Source: Candidatus Acidiferrales bacterium (GTDB taxonomy: Bacteria; Acidobacteriota; Terriglobia; Acidiferrales; UBA7541). From it: 13,413 bases of DNA. Numbering within the stretch: the first letter of the stretch is position 1; every line of letters begins with the position of its first letter. The notes under the pieces were generated by a model that was not told the DNA's origin, did not search any database, and worked only from the letters and a program-made list of their open reading frames with translations. The stretch is from contig CATPAM010000378.1 in NCBI GenBank assembly GCA_955651735.1, forward strand, positions 1 through 13,413, given 5' to 3'. A program made the translations under genes and the position numbers. Shown one piece after another: positions 12,702-13,413 of this stretch.

Positions 12702-13413
12702 ATGTCCAAATCCGTCGGCGTACTCGTAATGGAACACATCGCAGTCGGTCTGGTTGAGAACAACAAACTCGCCGGCCCCCTTACTCTTTATCCGGAGCAG
12801 GGCGCTTCGCTGGAAGCTCTGCAATCCATGCCCGCGGAAAACATCGGCGACTGCATCCAGCAGCAAATCGACGCCGTGGCGAAGGGCCAGAAGATTAGTG
12901 CCATTGGTCTCGGATTTCCCGGGGTGATTCGCGGCGGAATCATAGAGGATTCTCCCAACCTGCATCAGGTGAAGGGGTTCAATTTGCAGGCGGCGCTGTC
13001 GGCGCGCGGTTTGTCCGCTCCCGTTCGTGTTTTCAATGACGCCGACGCCATGGCCGCGGGGATTGCCGCTAAGCACGACAAGCTGCAAAAATTCATTCGC
13101 GTGTGGACACTCGGAAACGGTGTGGGCTTCGGGCGCTATCCCTGGCGCGAAGGCGTGTGGGAAGGCGGGCACTCCGTCGTTACGCTCGATCCCAAAGAGA
13201 GCCTTTGCGGCTGCGGCGGGCGAGGGCACCTGGAAGGCATCCTCGGTCATCGCTCAATGCGCTTGCGCTTCCTCGATCTCGAGCCGGAAGAGGTTTTCGC
13301 CAACGCCCGCACCGGAGATGCGCGCTGCTCCGAATTCGTGACGCTCTGCCATCGTGCCCTAGCCGCCGCCACCGCGACTTGCATTCACATGGACGGCCCT
13401 GGCCAGTTTTACA
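12702..13413 (+). CDS. ROK-family protein with degenerate ATP-binding motif (3' end outside window)
   Basis: The frame is open from ATG 12702 to the right edge: 237 residues, truncated. ROK features present are IGLGFPGVIRGG (68-79), the catalytic-type aspartate D113 in FNDADA, the phosphate-2-like TLGNGVGFG (136-144), and a zinc motif with H157, C169, C171 and E178 (CGCGGRGHLE). Two features deviate. The N-terminal DxGGT phosphate-1 motif is replaced: L8, M10, E11 and H12 stand where D, G, G and T are expected. The third zinc cysteine is His176. ROK proteins are sugar kinases or sugar-responsive repressors; no N-terminal helix-turn-helix is present, so the kinase-like class applies, but ATP binding is doubtful. 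Only 9 bp separate it from sthA, and GAGG (12686-12689) overlaps the sthA stop, which argues for an operon and for a link to sugar phosphate or NADPH balance. Confidence 0.82.
   Translation, partial: MSKSVGVLVMEHIAVGLVENNKLAGPLTLYPEQGASLEALQSMPAENIGDCIQQQIDAVAKGQKISAIGLGFPGVIRGGIIEDSPNLHQVKGFNLQAALSARGLSAPVRVFNDADAMAAGIAAKHDKLQKFIRVWTLGNGVGFGRYPWREGVWEGGHSVVTLDPKESLCGCGGRGHLEGILGHRSMRLRFLDLEPEEVFANARTGDARCSEFVTLCHRALAAATATCIHMDGPGQFY

Noticed and set aside
1..13413. Mobile elements, CRISPR arrays, tRNA or rRNA genes
   Set aside because: No transposase or integrase coding sequence, no regularly spaced repeat-spacer unit and no cloverleaf or rRNA-like sequence was recognised on either strand by reading; a dedicated scan was not possible.

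Overview
The window looks like a chromosomal segment from an Acidobacteriota genome, probably a soil member near Terriglobia. The strongest pointer is a long, two-module FtsX/MacB-type permease with no ATPase beside it, the layout called acidobacterial duplicated orphan permease (ADOP). The fused membrane/spermidine-synthase-like protein, the DUF4097-type solenoid protein and the fairly GC-rich sequence fit that placement. It is inferred from gene types only; no rRNA or other phylogenetic marker is present.

Layout from left to right. (1) Positions 1-1084: the tail of a cytochrome c-like gene on the + strand, a strong hairpin, then a convergent minus-strand gene for a membrane-anchored protein of unknown function whose N-terminal segment is separated from the rest by an apparent one-base deletion. 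(2) 1106-1888, minus: a LytTR-type response regulator 21 bp upstream of that gene, with no kinase in view. (3) 2072-4784, plus: a Nudix hydrolase and a roughly 13-TM protein with a C-terminal spermidine-synthase-like Rossmann domain, separated by remnants of a CAGAGG repeat. (4) 4879-5269: a cold-shock protein gene with a recognisable promoter, a TTG start, and an intrinsic terminator inside its open frame, before any stop codon. (5) 5329-7113: bacterial family X DNA polymerase with a PHP domain, probably from a near-leaderless transcript. (6) 7195-8127: a secreted DUF4097-type protein with an exact 18-residue GDG period. (7) 8307-8399: an unlisted 30-codon hydrophobic microprotein with a good ribosome binding site. 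(8) 8583-11060, minus: the ADOP permease. (9) 11310-13413, plus: soluble NAD(P) transhydrogenase followed 9 bp later by a ROK-family gene that runs off the right edge and lacks the usual ATP-binding motif.

Most genes are ordinary housekeeping or accessory functions, and no phage, IS element, CRISPR array, tRNA or rRNA gene is apparent. No gene cluster here amounts to a clearly new system. The most unusual signal is the end of the cold-shock gene: a transcript ending at the visible terminator would have no stop codon in any frame after about position 5170, and the C6 loop of the terminator is complementary to a G6 run about 40 nt upstream in the same coding sequence. This resembles in principle the tmRNA-dependent control known for E. 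coli arfA. The second is the transhydrogenase-ROK pair, in which the sugar-kinase homologue appears catalytically or structurally repurposed.
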